Origin: a bacterium
GTDB taxonomy: Bacteria; Armatimonadota; Zipacnadia; Zipacnadales; UBA11051
Assembly (NCBI GenBank): GCA_021372615.1
Contig: JAJFUB010000027.1
Coordinates: 1 to 61,669 of the forward strand
DNA length: 61,669 nucleotides
Direction of reading: 5' to 3'
A program made the position numbers and the translations under genes. Shown here one piece after another: positions 33,423-42,635 of the stretch. Position 1 is the stretch's first letter; each line of letters begins with the position of its first letter. A model generated the notes under the pieces. The model saw only the letters and a program-made list of their open reading frames with translations, was not told where the DNA came from and searched no databases.

Positions 33423-34376
33423 ATGACCCCTCGCGAACGCTTCATCGCCGCCCTGAACCGCCATCCGCTTGCAGGCCTCGTGCCCCACTTCGAGCTGGTC
33501 TTCTTCCTGACGATGGAGGCCTTCGGCAAGGTCCATCCCAGCCACCGCGCCTATGGGCAGTGGGACCAGATGGAGGAGCAGGAGCGCGACCTGCACCTCC
33601 GGGACATGGCGGGCCTCCACGTGGCGACCGCGGAGCGCTACGAGCACAGTGCCATCTTCCTGCACCCGAACCCCGCGCGGCCCGAGGTCACGCGGCGCCT
33701 GATTGACGCGGTGCGGGAGCTGTCGGGGGATCGCTACTTCCTGATGATGCACGGGGACGCGACGTACGGGATTCCCAGCGGGAAGGGCATGACGGACTTC
33801 TCGTACCGGATGGTGGACGACCCGGCGGGGCTGAAGGCGGGGGCGCAGGCGATGGTGGACAACCAGATCCGCAACGCCGAGGCGCTCGCGGCCCACGGCG
33901 GCCTCGATGGCTTCGCGCTGTGTGCCGACTACTGCCTCAACACCGGGCCTTTCCTCAGCCCCGGCCAGTTCGCCGAGTTCGTCACCCCGTACCTGGCCCG
34001 GCTCATCCAGGCCGAACGCGACCTCGGCTTCCACGTCATCAAGCACACCGACGGCAACATCATGCCGATCCTGGACCAACTGGTGCAGTGCCGGCCCCAC
34101 GCCCTGCACTCGCTAGACCCCCAGGCCGGCGTGGACCTCGCCGAGGTGAAGCGCCTGTATGGCGACCAGGTCTGCCTGATCGGCAACGTCAACTGCGGCC
34201 TGATGGACACAGGCACGGAGGACGAGGTGCGGGAGAGCTGCCGCTACGCCCTCAAGCACGGCATGCCCGGCGGCGGCTACATCTTCTCGACCAGCAACTG
34301 CATCTACACAGGCATGCGCCTGTCGCGCTACGAGCTGATGCTGGATATATGGCGCGCCGAGGGCCTCTACGCATAA
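33423..34376 (+). CDS. URO-D family protein, HxD variant
   Basis: 317 residues beginning MTPRERFIAALNRHP. Same fold as the MtaA-like protein at 18173, but the metal motif reads IKHTDGNIMPIL near residue 207: His-x-Asp instead of His-x-Cys, and the later stretch CLIGNVNCG carries the only nearby Cys. The porphyrin-binding Arg set of true HemE is not evident. It is therefore unlikely to be a classical decarboxylase or zinc-thiol methyltransferase; related uncharacterised proteins are common in bacteria rich in glycan and methoxylated-compound catabolism. It is followed by a glycosidase-like gene. Confidence 0.85.
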   Translation: MTPRERFIAALNRHPLAGLVPHFELVFFLTMEAFGKVHPSHRAYGQWDQMEEQERDLHLRDMAGLHVATAERYEHSAIFLHPNPARPEVTRRLIDAVRELSGDRYFLMMHGDATYGIPSGKGMTDFSYRMVDDPAGLKAGAQAMVDNQIRNAEALAAHGGLDGFALCADYCLNTGPFLSPGQFAEFVTPYLARLIQAERDLGFHVIKHTDGNIMPILDQLVQCRPHALHSLDPQAGVDLAEVKRLYGDQVCLIGNVNCGLMDTGTEDEVRESCRYALKHGMPGGGYIFSTSNCIYTGMRLSRYELMLDIWRAEGLYA

Positions 34377-34382
34377 GCCGTT

Positions 34383-34414
34383 GCCGTTACTGGGACCGCG
34401 GGCATCCTGCCCGC
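34383..34414. repeat. 32-nt dispersed hairpin repeat
   Basis: GCCGTTACTGGGACCGCGGG and the 12 nt after it are identical to 59483-59514. GCGGGCA/TGCCCGC forms a 7-bp stem with a TCC loop. It lies between the URO-D and glycosidase genes, next to short GCCGTT/GCCGCT hexamer repeats. Confidence 0.9.
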
Positions 34415-34453
34415 AGCCGCTGCCGCTGGCCGTTACCCACGGGAGTTGATACC

Positions 34454-35488
34454 ATGCGCCTCACCCTCCCCCTCCTCATCCTCGCCTCCCTCCCCCTCCA
34501 CGCCGACGGCCTGCAGTGGCGCGGCGTCTGGGAGTGGTCGCTACCCAAGAAGACCGAGGCCGATCTCGTCCGCATCGCCGACAGCGCCCAGGCCCTGGGC
34601 TTCAACGCGCTGATGATGTACCCGCCCCCCGCGCTGATCGGGTTCATGCGCGACCAGTGCCACCAGCGCGGGATCAAGCTCTACTACTCCACCGTGTTCT
34701 CGTACAGCAGGCCGGAGTGGGCACAGGTGATCCTGCCCGAGGAGAAGGAGCGGGCGGCCCAGGCGCTCCCTGAAGACTACATGTACGGCGGACGCCCGGT
34801 GGAACGCGGCGAGGTCTTCACGAGCCGCCTGCCGTGCTACAACCAGCCCGAGGCGCGCGAGTACTTCCGCCAGATGGTCAGCAAGTTCGCGCAGCTTCCC
34901 GTGGACGGCCTCGCCTTCGACGCTGCCGGCTTTCAGAACTACCGCCGCTGCTACTGCCCGGTGTGCCAGGCGCAGGTCGCGGCCTATCTCCGCGCCTACC
35001 CCAGCACGACTGACCGCTACGCCGGCGACGTCGTGGCGGAGTGGACGCTGGTCAGCTTCATCAACGACATGGCCGCCGTCACACGCCAGACGAACCCGCA
35101 ACTGGACCTGACGATCCATATCTACCCGTGGTTCAGCCCCCGCCCCTACTATGGCCACGGAACCGACATAGATGTCGTCGGCCAGACGGTCTCGTGGTTC
35201 TTCCGCCCCCACTGGTCGCTGGAGCGCGTGCAGAGCCTGACGGAGCAGCTCGTGCGCGACCAGCACCGCTGCTACCGCGACCACTGCGCCGCGCCGTTCA
35301 TCGGCTTCGATGCCCGCCAGCAGCGCAACTACCGCTCCAGCCGGCGGATCCACCGGGAGCTGCAGATCGTCAAGCGGAGCGGCGCGCAGGCGCTGCATGT
35401 GGCCGAGTTGGGCTATCTGCTACACAAGCCGCTGATCGCGCAGGCCGTGGCGGAGGAGCTGGGCGGCAGCTACCGCGCGGACCGCTGA
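34454..35488 (+). CDS. secreted glycoside-hydrolase-like TIM-barrel protein
   Basis: 344 residues with a signal peptide (MRLTLPLLILASLPLHADG). WRGVWEWSLPKK, LGFNALMMYPPP, CHQRGIKLYYSTVFSYS, EAREYFRQMVSKFAQLPVDGLAFDAAGFQNY and LDLTIHIYPWFSP suggest a barrel like those in COG1649/GHL10-type hydrolases. A CYCPVC pair near residue 160 may bind a metal or form disulfides. Polysaccharide hydrolysis is inferred; the catalytic residues are not certain. The next gene starts 12 bp downstream. Confidence 0.6.
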   Translation: MRLTLPLLILASLPLHADGLQWRGVWEWSLPKKTEADLVRIADSAQALGFNALMMYPPPALIGFMRDQCHQRGIKLYYSTVFSYSRPEWAQVILPEEKERAAQALPEDYMYGGRPVERGEVFTSRLPCYNQPEAREYFRQMVSKFAQLPVDGLAFDAAGFQNYRRCYCPVCQAQVAAYLRAYPSTTDRYAGDVVAEWTLVSFINDMAAVTRQTNPQLDLTIHIYPWFSPRPYYGHGTDIDVVGQTVSWFFRPHWSLERVQSLTEQLVRDQHRCYRDHCAAPFIGFDARQQRNYRSSRRIHRELQIVKRSGAQALHVAELGYLLHKPLIAQAVAEELGGSYRADR

Positions 35489-35500
35489 GAGGGAGCCCCC

Positions 35501-36721
35501 ATGAGCCTGCAAGCCGGCGCCCGGCAAGCGCCTCTGAACCTGCCCGACGGCCCCACCACGACGGATGGCACCTCCCTGGCGGTGCGCGTGCTGGTGCTGG
35601 ACGACGGGCAGACGCGACTGGCGCTGGTGTCGTTGACAGTCATCTGCCTGCGCCGCGAAGAGGCCGACCTCATCCGCGCCGCGGTGGCGGAGGCCGCCGC
35701 TGTCCCGGCGCCCCATATCCTCATCGCCTGCACGCATGTCCACAGCGGCCCGTGGGCGGTCTACTCGGGCGAGCCGCCCGTGCGGGCGGAGTTGGCCGAA
35801 TGCCTGGCCCGGGCCGCCGCGGAGGCCGCGCGGCAGGCCCTGCCGCTCCAGCCTGCCACGCTCGGTGTCGCGACGAGCCACCTGCCGGGTGTCTCGCGCG
35901 TGCGCCGGGTGCTGCGCCGCGATGGCAGCGTCATCACGCTCCGCCGGGCCTGGCCGCAGTTCTGGGGCTGGGCCACGGACCCCGAGACCGTCGGTCCCGA
36001 GGAGCCGCTCGATGACCTGCTGACCGTCCTCCGTGTCGAGGGCGTGAACGGGACACCCCTTGCCGCCGTCGCGCACTTCACCGCCCACCCCATCCCCGAC
36101 TTCCTCGGCTATGCGGCTGACCTCGTGGAGCGCACGCACCCCGGCGTGCCCTGTCTGCTCCTCAATGGCTGCCAGGGCACGGTGGACACCCCCTTCGAGG
36201 TCCCCCTGCGCGGCCGCACGCAGGCCGACCAGTTGCCGATCCTGGGCGACATCCTGGGGTATCGCGTCCTCGAGCAGATCGCGCGGGCGGAGACCTCGCC
36301 GGATGTGCCCCTCGGCGTGGCCTCGCAGGAGGTCTTCCTCCCGGCGCACCCGCACGTGCTGCGGAACGCCGCCGCGCGCGCGAACATCTGGCCGCGCCTG
36401 GCGGCCGAGGGGGGCTTCCACACGCTGCTGCAGGCGCTGCGGCTGGGCGACCTGGCGCTGGTGGCCATCCCGGGCGAGCCGCAGCTCAGCTTCGGCGCCC
36501 GTCTGGCCGAGGTCTCGCCCTTCCCGCTCACGCGCGCGGTGGGGCTTGCCAATGACGAGTGCGGCTACATGCTCTGGCCCGAAAGCCGCGCCCGCGGGGG
36601 CTACGAGGCCGACCCGGAGGGCTATGCCGTGACGGACGAAGGGGCGCTACAGATTCTCCTCGACACCGCCCGGGAGGCCCTGACGCAACTCCAGGCGGCA
36701 GGGCAACCGCGCACCTCGTAG
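35501..36721 (+). CDS. neutral ceramidase-like protein 1
   Basis: 406 residues matching the N-terminal catalytic-type domain of neutral/alkaline non-lysosomal ceramidase. ACTHVHSGPWA near residue 76-86 carries the metal-ligand histidines (family HTHSGP), AVAHFTAHP is a second His-rich site, and CLLLNGCQGTVDTPF fits the GxxGD/N stretch. The usual N-terminal DITPP segment is reduced to QAPLNLPDG. There is no signal peptide and no C-terminal Ig-like domain. True members cleave the amide of ceramide; for such short bacterial paralogues the substrate is unproven. Confidence 0.82.
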   Translation: MSLQAGARQAPLNLPDGPTTTDGTSLAVRVLVLDDGQTRLALVSLTVICLRREEADLIRAAVAEAAAVPAPHILIACTHVHSGPWAVYSGEPPVRAELAECLARAAAEAARQALPLQPATLGVATSHLPGVSRVRRVLRRDGSVITLRRAWPQFWGWATDPETVGPEEPLDDLLTVLRVEGVNGTPLAAVAHFTAHPIPDFLGYAADLVERTHPGVPCLLLNGCQGTVDTPFEVPLRGRTQADQLPILGDILGYRVLEQIARAETSPDVPLGVASQEVFLPAHPHVLRNAAARANIWPRLAAEGGFHTLLQALRLGDLALVAIPGEPQLSFGARLAEVSPFPLTRAVGLANDECGYMLWPESRARGGYEADPEGYAVTDEGALQILLDTAREALTQLQAAGQPRTS

Positions 36722-36782
36722 CAGGTCTCCCCCTCCCCCGGAGCGAACTGCCTGACCGCATTCCGACTTGGAGAGGGTTTCT

Positions 36783-38093
36783 ATGTCTGAGCTTATGGTC
36801 GGCGCTGCCGAGAGCGTCATCACTCCGCCCGTGGGCACTGCCCTGGCGGGCTACTTCACCCCCCGCATCTCCGAGGGCGTCATCTACGATCTGAAGGCCA
36901 AGGCCGTCATCGCCGGAGAGGGCGACCAGGCCGTGGGGATCGTCGCCTGCGATGTGATCGGCCCGCCGGCTGATCTGGTGCAGCCGGCGCGTGAGGTCTT
37001 CGAGCAGGCCACCGGCATCCCCGGCAACCGGCTACTGATCTGCGGCACCCATACCCATACCGGCCCGGAGGTCCGCCGGGGCCGGCTCATCCCCGTCAAT
37101 GAGGACTACCTCGCAGGCCTGCCCGCACGCATCGCCGCGGCGGCCATCGAGGCCGCGGGCAACCGCCGCCCGTGCGCGCTGCGCATCGGGACCGATCACG
37201 AGGAGGGCCTGGCCTACAACCGCCGCTTCCGTATGCGCGACGGCTCCGAGCAGTTCGGCCCCGGCCCGGACCTGGACCACCTGGCCGGCGTGGCCGGGCC
37301 GACTGACCCCGAGCTGGGTGTGCTGGCGTTTGCCGAAGAGGGGCACGACCCCTTCGCCGTCATCGTCAACTACTCGCTGCACATTGACGTGACCAGCGGC
37401 AACCTGATCTCCGCCGACTACCCCGCGGTCATCACCGAGACCATCCGCGCCGCCTACGGCCCCGACACCATCGTGCTGTTCGTCAATGGCGCGTGTGGCA
37501 ACATCAACCACGTCCCCTATCTGATGGACCGGCCCTGGCCGCTGAAGGGTAATGCGAAGTCCACACAGATCGGCCGCGCCCTGGGCGGCAAGGCGCTCAA
37601 CATCGCCGAGAAGGCGCTGCCCAGCGTGGACCAGACAGTAGACGTCGAGGGCGAGATCCTCGATGTCCCCTTCTTCGACTGGCCGGACGTAGTCGAGAAG
37701 CGTGTGGCGGAGGCCCGGTCCAAGCCCGAGCCGAACTTCTTTGAGAAGACGCTACTGGCGTGGTACGAGGACTGGGACCCGCGGGGGTCGCGGCCCGTCG
37801 AGACGCAGGTCGTGCGCTTCGGCGATGCCGTGTTCTGTTCGGCCCCGGGGGAGCTGTTCGTGGAATGGGGCTTGCAGATGAAGCAGTGGTCGCCCTTCCC
37901 GTTCACCTTCGTCGCCGAGCTGGCCAACGACAGCGTCGGCTACATCCCCACCTATGAGGCATTCCGGCGCGGCGGCTATGAGACCACGCCTGTGGTCAGC
38001 GTCAAGCTCACGCCGGCCCTGGGGCAACTCGTCACGGATGCCGACTTCCGATCCTGTCAGAAGCTCTGGCGGCGCCGGGCGACGAGCAAGTAG
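36783..38093 (+). CDS. neutral ceramidase-like protein 2
   Basis: 436 residues from the ATG at 36783, chosen for GGAGAGG upstream. The start MVGAAESVITPPVGTALAGY is the standard ceramidase N terminus, ICGTHTHTGPEVRRG near 85-99 holds the zinc histidines, VNYSLHIDVTSGN and LFVNGACGNINHVPY follow, and VRFGDAVFCSAPGELFVEWG ends the domain. It is a diverged paralogue of the gene just upstream; the gap is 61 bp. Predicted to be a cytosolic amidohydrolase-like enzyme. An acyl-CoA ligase follows 14 bp later, which could activate a released fatty acid. Confidence 0.88.
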   Translation: MSELMVGAAESVITPPVGTALAGYFTPRISEGVIYDLKAKAVIAGEGDQAVGIVACDVIGPPADLVQPAREVFEQATGIPGNRLLICGTHTHTGPEVRRGRLIPVNEDYLAGLPARIAAAAIEAAGNRRPCALRIGTDHEEGLAYNRRFRMRDGSEQFGPGPDLDHLAGVAGPTDPELGVLAFAEEGHDPFAVIVNYSLHIDVTSGNLISADYPAVITETIRAAYGPDTIVLFVNGACGNINHVPYLMDRPWPLKGNAKSTQIGRALGGKALNIAEKALPSVDQTVDVEGEILDVPFFDWPDVVEKRVAEARSKPEPNFFEKTLLAWYEDWDPRGSRPVETQVVRFGDAVFCSAPGELFVEWGLQMKQWSPFPFTFVAELANDSVGYIPTYEAFRRGGYETTPVVSVKLTPALGQLVTDADFRSCQKLWRRRATSK

Positions 38094-38107
38094 GCGCGAT
38101 GGTTCCC

Positions 38108-39886
38108 ATGGACGAGAGCAACGCGCTGACACTCATTGACATGTTGCGGTGCAGCGCCCGGGCGCATCACGACAGCCCGGCGCTGTCCTCCTGGCACGAC
38201 GGGACATGGCAGACCATCGCCTACGGCGAGCTGTGGGACCTGGTCCGACGGTTCGGCCAAGGGCTGCGTAGTCTGGGCGTCAAGCCCGGGGACCGCGTGG
38301 CTGTGGCCGCGGAGAGTTCGCCGCACTGGGTCATCGCCGACTTCGGCATCCTCGCGGCCGGGGCGATCAATACCGCCATGTTCCCCAGTCTCCCCCCGGC
38401 GCAGATGGAGTACATCCTCGCCGACAGCGGCGCCTGGCTCATTCTCGTCGGCGACGCCCAACTGCTGCAGAAGGCGCTGACCATCCGCGAGAACATGCCG
38501 GACCTGCAGATCGTCCTGCTGGACGGCGAGCCGCCCGAGGGCGCCGACGTGCTGTCCTTCGAGCATGTCGTCGAGAGGGCGGGGCCGGAGGTGGAGAACC
38601 CCCTGCCCGCCCGGCCGACGGACCTGGCCTCGCTCATCTACACCAGCGGCACGACGGGTCGGCAGAAGGGCGTCATGCTGACCCACCGCAACCTCGTGGC
38701 CAATGTCGAGCAGTGCCAGGCGGTGCTGATGTTCCAGCCCGACGATGTGCTGCTCTCGGTCCTCCCGCTCAACCATGTCTTCGAGCGCACGGCCGACTGC
38801 TACCTGCCGCTCAGTTGCGGGGCGCATGTGTACTACTGCGGCAGTCTCCGCCGCCTGCGCGAGCATCTGCCGCAGGTCCGCCCCACCTACTTCATCCTGG
38901 TCCCGCGCTTTCTGGAAGCGCTCCATGACGCCCTCGTGGACCGCATCGAGAAGGCGCCTCCGTGGCGCCGGAGTCTGATCGCCTGGGGCATGGCCGTCGG
39001 CCGGCGACGGTTGCGGCATCTGCTGGCCCATGGCACGGTCCCGCCCCACGTCGCTGCCGAGTACCGCCTGGCCGACCGCGTCGTGCTGCGCAAGATCCGT
39101 GAGGCCATCGGCCTGGACCGCTGCAAGGACGCGGTCTCCGGGGCGGCGGCGCTGCCGAGGCACCTCAACGAGTTTTTCCAGTCGCTCGGACTTGAGGTGC
39201 TGGAGGGTTACGGGCTCACGGAGGCAGCGCCCGTGGTTGCTGTGAATCGCCCTGGTGCAGTGACGGTCGGCACCGTCGGCCCACCGCTGCCGGGCGTGGA
39301 GGTGGCGCTGGGCGAACACGACGAGGTCCTCGTCCGTGGCCCCAACGTGATGGTGGGCTACTACAAGCTGCCGGAGGAGACCGACGCGGCCCTCGATGCC
39401 GAGGGATGGCTGCACACCGGCGATGTGGGCGCGATGCGCGGGGATTGCCTGTGCATCACCGACCGCCTCAAGGACCTGCTGGTGCTGACCAACGGCAAGA
39501 ACGTGGCGCCCCAGCCCATCGAGATGCAGTTGTGCACCAGCCCGTACGTCACCCAGGCGGTCGTGCTCGGCGATTCGGAGAGCTACGCGACGGCGCTGAT
39601 CGTGCCCGCCTTCGCGCGCCTGCGCCACTGGGCGCAGACGCAGCGTCTGTCGCTGCCCGACACGCCCGAAGAGACCATTGCCCACCAGGCCGTGCAGGAC
39701 CTCATCCGCCACGAGGTCCGCCGCCTGACGGCACACCTGGCCGACTTCGAGAAGATCCGCGACCTCCGACTGCTGACGCAGGACTTCACCGTGGAGGGTG
39801 GCGAACTCACTCCCACCCTGAAGGTCAAGCGACGGGTCGTCCTGCAGACTCACCAGGCGCTGATTGCCGACATGTACGGGCGGTGA
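38108..39886 (+). CDS. AMP-forming long-chain acyl-CoA ligase
   Basis: 592 residues of the ANL superfamily; an ATG at 38099 is an alternative. It couples a fatty acid to CoA through an acyl-adenylate. Core motifs: YTSGTTGRQKGVMLTHRN near 177-194 (ATP P-loop), LPLNHVFERTADCY, EGYGLTEAAPVVAVN near 370 and GWLHTGDVGAM...DRLKDLLVLTNGKNVAPQPIE near 432-460. The sequence style matches bacterial long-chain ligases (FadD15-like). It starts 14 bp after the second ceramidase-like gene and 3 bp before the nitrilase gene, so these are probably one transcript. Confidence 0.93.
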   Translation: MDESNALTLIDMLRCSARAHHDSPALSSWHDGTWQTIAYGELWDLVRRFGQGLRSLGVKPGDRVAVAAESSPHWVIADFGILAAGAINTAMFPSLPPAQMEYILADSGAWLILVGDAQLLQKALTIRENMPDLQIVLLDGEPPEGADVLSFEHVVERAGPEVENPLPARPTDLASLIYTSGTTGRQKGVMLTHRNLVANVEQCQAVLMFQPDDVLLSVLPLNHVFERTADCYLPLSCGAHVYYCGSLRRLREHLPQVRPTYFILVPRFLEALHDALVDRIEKAPPWRRSLIAWGMAVGRRRLRHLLAHGTVPPHVAAEYRLADRVVLRKIREAIGLDRCKDAVSGAAALPRHLNEFFQSLGLEVLEGYGLTEAAPVVAVNRPGAVTVGTVGPPLPGVEVALGEHDEVLVRGPNVMVGYYKLPEETDAALDAEGWLHTGDVGAMRGDCLCITDRLKDLLVLTNGKNVAPQPIEMQLCTSPYVTQAVVLGDSESYATALIVPAFARLRHWAQTQRLSLPDTPEETIAHQAVQDLIRHEVRRLTAHLADFEKIRDLRLLTQDFTVEGGELTPTLKVKRRVVLQTHQALIADMYGR

Positions 39887-39889
39887 TCC

Positions 39890-40756
39890 GTGAAAGACCT
39901 CACGATCGCGGCGATCCAGACGAACGCCCCGCTGGGGGCAGTGGAGCAGAACCTGGCGAACCATGTCCGCCTGGCGCACGAGGCCGCCGATGCCGGCGCC
40001 GAGTTGATCTGCTTCCCGGAGTTGGGGATCACGGGCCACTGGTGCGCGGGCGCAGTCTGGGCCGCCGCCGAGCCCGTGCCCGACGGTCCCAGCACGCGCC
40101 GTCTGCTGGACCTGGCCGCCGAGCGCGAGGTCTTCATCAGCTTCGGCCTGGCCGAACGCGATCGCGGGATTGCGTACAACACGCAGGTGGTCGTCGGCCC
40201 GGCCGGCCTGGTCGGCAAGCAGCGCAAACTGCACATGTCCGCCGACGAGTACTTCCACTTCCGCACCGGCGCCGAGGTCGTCGTGCTCGACCTGGGCAAG
40301 TGCGTGCTCGGCCTCGGCATCTGCTATGACAACATGTTCCCCGAGGTGGCGCGCATCGCGGCGCTCCGGGGCGCCGAAGTGTACCTAATGCCCCACGCCG
40401 CGCGCTGCGGCAGTTGGCCGAACACTGCCCGCCGCCAGGCCCAACGCATCTCTCCCCTCAAGACCGTCTGGCGCAAGTGCTACACTGCCCGGGCGTACGA
40501 CAACGGCATGTTCGTCATCGCCAACAACCAGGTCGGCCACGCCGGTGATGAGCCCGAGACCAACCACGCCGGCGGCATCCTCGTCTTCGACCCCAACGGC
40601 GACGTGATCGCCGAGTCGCAGACCCAGCGCTTCACCGAAGAGATGGTCGTGGCGCGGCTGAAGGCTCGAGCCTACGAGGCCCGGCGCACCGGCTGCTGCT
40701 TCAACCTACAGACCCGGCGCCCGGAGATCTACGGCGACCTGTGCACGGGAGACTGA
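39890..40756 (+). CDS. carbon-nitrogen hydrolase (nitrilase superfamily)
   Basis: 288 residues from a GTG. The catalytic triad is visible: Glu in ICFPELGITG near residue 44, Lys in KQRKLHMSADEY near 112, and Cys in GLGICYDNMFPE near 145. The family hydrolyses amides such as N-carbamoyl compounds or omega-amides. RRTGCCFNLQTRRPEIYGDL at the C terminus is normal for carbamoylputrescine- or ureidopropionase-like members. It starts 3 bp after the acyl-CoA ligase and is followed by a GH5 gene after 4 bp. Confidence 0.93.
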   Translation: MKDLTIAAIQTNAPLGAVEQNLANHVRLAHEAADAGAELICFPELGITGHWCAGAVWAAAEPVPDGPSTRRLLDLAAEREVFISFGLAERDRGIAYNTQVVVGPAGLVGKQRKLHMSADEYFHFRTGAEVVVLDLGKCVLGLGICYDNMFPEVARIAALRGAEVYLMPHAARCGSWPNTARRQAQRISPLKTVWRKCYTARAYDNGMFVIANNQVGHAGDEPETNHAGGILVFDPNGDVIAESQTQRFTEEMVVARLKARAYEARRTGCCFNLQTRRPEIYGDLCTGD

Positions 40757-40760
40757 CGCG

Positions 40761-41885
40761 ATGGCGCGGCTACTCGTAGTGGCCTTGCTGCTGCTGCCCG
40801 TGGCCACGGCGCTGGCCCAGCCCTACGGCCTGCACGTGGATGAGGAAGGCCGCCTGCTCAAGGACGGCAAGCCCTACCGCGGCTACGGCGTCAACTGGTA
40901 CGATGTCTTCCTGAAGCTGCTCGCCGACAAGAACTGGACGGGCTACGATAGCGGCTTCCAGCAACTGGCCGCTGCGAAGGTACCTTTCGTGCGCTTCATC
41001 GCCTGCGGTTTCTGGCCCAAAGACGCCCGGCTCTACCTCGACGACCCGACCGAGTTCTTCCGCCGCCTGGATCTCATCGTGAGGTCTGCCGAACAGCATG
41101 GCGTCGGTCTCATTCCCTCTCTGTTCTGGCACACGCCGACTGTCTGCGACCTCGTCGGGGAGACCTGCGACCAGTGGGGGAACCCACAGAGCAGGACCCA
41201 GGAGTACATGCGCCGCTACGTGCGTGACGTTGTGACCCGCTACCAGGATTCCCCGGCGATCTGGGCCTGGGAGTTCGCCAACGAGTACAACCTGGGGGCG
41301 AACCTGCCCAACGCGAGGGAGCACCGTCCGGCGGTCTGGCCCAACCTCGGCACCGCCGTTGCCCGCTCTGAGAAGGACGAGTGGACCTACGAGATCATCC
41401 GCACCGTCTTCGCCCCCTTCGGCCAGGAGGTGCGCAAGTACGACCCCTACCGCGCCCTCAGCTCAGGAGACAGTGTCGTCCGCGCTGGTGCGTGGCACAA
41501 CTGGACAGAGAAGACGTGGGGGCCGGACACGCTCGAGCAGCAGATCGAGATGACGATCGCCGACAACCCCGCGCCGGTTGACCTCGTCAGCGTTCACATC
41601 TACCCCAGCGCCCTCCCGCAGTTGCCGATGGCGGTCCAGGCAGCGAAGCGCATGCGCAAGCCGCTCTTCGTCGGCGAGTTCGGCGCCCCCGGGCCGCCGG
41701 AGAAGAGCGAGGCGCCCTTCCGGGAGCTGCTCAAGGCCCTGGAGGACCAGGGCGTGCCGCTGGCCGCCCTGTGGACCTTCGGCGGCAACCAGAAGGACAC
41801 GTATACGGTGACCGTCGAGGGGGACCGCGCCTATCAGTTGCAGTCCCTGACCGAGGCCAATGCACGCCTGCAAGGCACGCCGTGA
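40761..41885 (+). CDS. secreted GH5-like glycoside hydrolase
   Basis: 374 residues with a signal peptide (ARLLVVALLLLPVATALA). It has the clan GH-A barrel: VNWYDVF, VPFVRFIACGFWP, the acid/base Glu in AWEFANEYNLG near residue 175, VSVHIYPS and the nucleophile in FVGEFGAPG near residue 306, then LWTFGG. The family includes cellulases and beta-mannanases. It would act outside the inner membrane on beta-linked glycans. Gaps of 4 bp upstream and 11 bp downstream place it in an operon with the nitrilase and creatininase-like genes. Confidence 0.88.
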   Translation: MARLLVVALLLLPVATALAQPYGLHVDEEGRLLKDGKPYRGYGVNWYDVFLKLLADKNWTGYDSGFQQLAAAKVPFVRFIACGFWPKDARLYLDDPTEFFRRLDLIVRSAEQHGVGLIPSLFWHTPTVCDLVGETCDQWGNPQSRTQEYMRRYVRDVVTRYQDSPAIWAWEFANEYNLGANLPNAREHRPAVWPNLGTAVARSEKDEWTYEIIRTVFAPFGQEVRKYDPYRALSSGDSVVRAGAWHNWTEKTWGPDTLEQQIEMTIADNPAPVDLVSVHIYPSALPQLPMAVQAAKRMRKPLFVGEFGAPGPPEKSEAPFRELLKALEDQGVPLAALWTFGGNQKDTYTVTVEGDRAYQLQSLTEANARLQGTP

Positions 41886-41896
41886 GAGGAGTTACC

Positions 41897-42589
41897 ATGC
41901 CCAGGGTCCGCTACGAAGAGATGCTCCCGCACGAACTCGATGCGGCCGTAGCCGCCTTCCCGGTGGCCTACTGTGCCTTCGGCTCGCTCGAATGGCACGG
42001 CCAGCATCTGCCGCTGGGCAATGACACGCTCAAGGCCGACACCCTCCTGCGCATGACCGCCGAGAAGTACGGCGGGGTGGTGGTGCCGCCGACCTACTGG
42101 GGGTTCCTGGAGCCCTGGCACCCCTGGACGTCGTCCGGACTGGGTGCGACCATCACCGAACTGCTCTATCGCCGCATCTTCGAGTGTCTCGTCGAGGTCG
42201 GCTTCCGAGCCGTGATCGGTGTGACCGGCCACGACGTGGACCCTCAGCGCGCGGCGATCCAGAAGGCCGTGGAGGCCATCAAGGAGAACACTGGCGCAAC
42301 CGGCTTCGCGATGGAGGAGGGCGACTTCTACGACCTCACCCAGGACAGGATGGACCACGCGGCCCACTGGGAGACATCGCTGCTGATGTACCTGCGCCCG
42401 GAGCTGGTGGACCTATCGCGGATCGCCGGCGAGGATCTGACGACCGACGAGGGCCGCAGGGCGGCCGGCATCTTCGGCAAGGACCCGCGCCAGTTCGCCT
42501 CCCGCGAGCTGGGCGAGACCATCGCCAACGCCATCGTGGACTTCATCGGCCACAAGGCGCAGGAGCTGCTGGCCGAACTCGTCCGTTAG
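41897..42589 (+). CDS. creatininase family amidohydrolase
   Basis: 230 residues. The metal ligands of the creatininase fold are visible: [16 protein letters not shown] near residues 31-46 (Glu and His), [10 protein letters not shown] where the usual GHGGN is reduced to GHD, and [17 protein letters not shown] (HAGxxETS equivalent). Family members cleave cyclic amides (creatinine) or act on N-formyl and tetrahydropterin-like compounds (MftE, FAPy deformylase). The altered GHD site makes creatinine an unlikely substrate. It lies 11 bp after the GH5 gene and 46 bp before a URO-D gene. Confidence 0.86.
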   Translation: MPRVRYEEMLPHELDAAVAAFPVAYCAFGSLEWHGQHLPLGNDTLKADTLLRMTAEKYGGVVVPPTYWGFLEPWHPWTSSGLGATITELLYRRIFECLVEVGFRAVIGVTGHDVDPQRAAIQKAVEAIKENTGATGFAMEEGDFYDLTQDRMDHAAHWETSLLMYLRPELVDLSRIAGEDLTTDEGRRAAGIFGKDPRQFASRELGETIANAIVDFIGHKAQELLAELVR

Positions 42590-42635
42590 CCGTTCCCGAT
42601 TCCAGATTCGCGATACCCGTACCCCGGAGCCTCCC

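Noticed and set aside
38057-40258. A 733-residue minus-strand open frame
   Set aside because: It is antisense to the acyl-CoA ligase and nitrilase genes, both of which have complete catalytic motifs.
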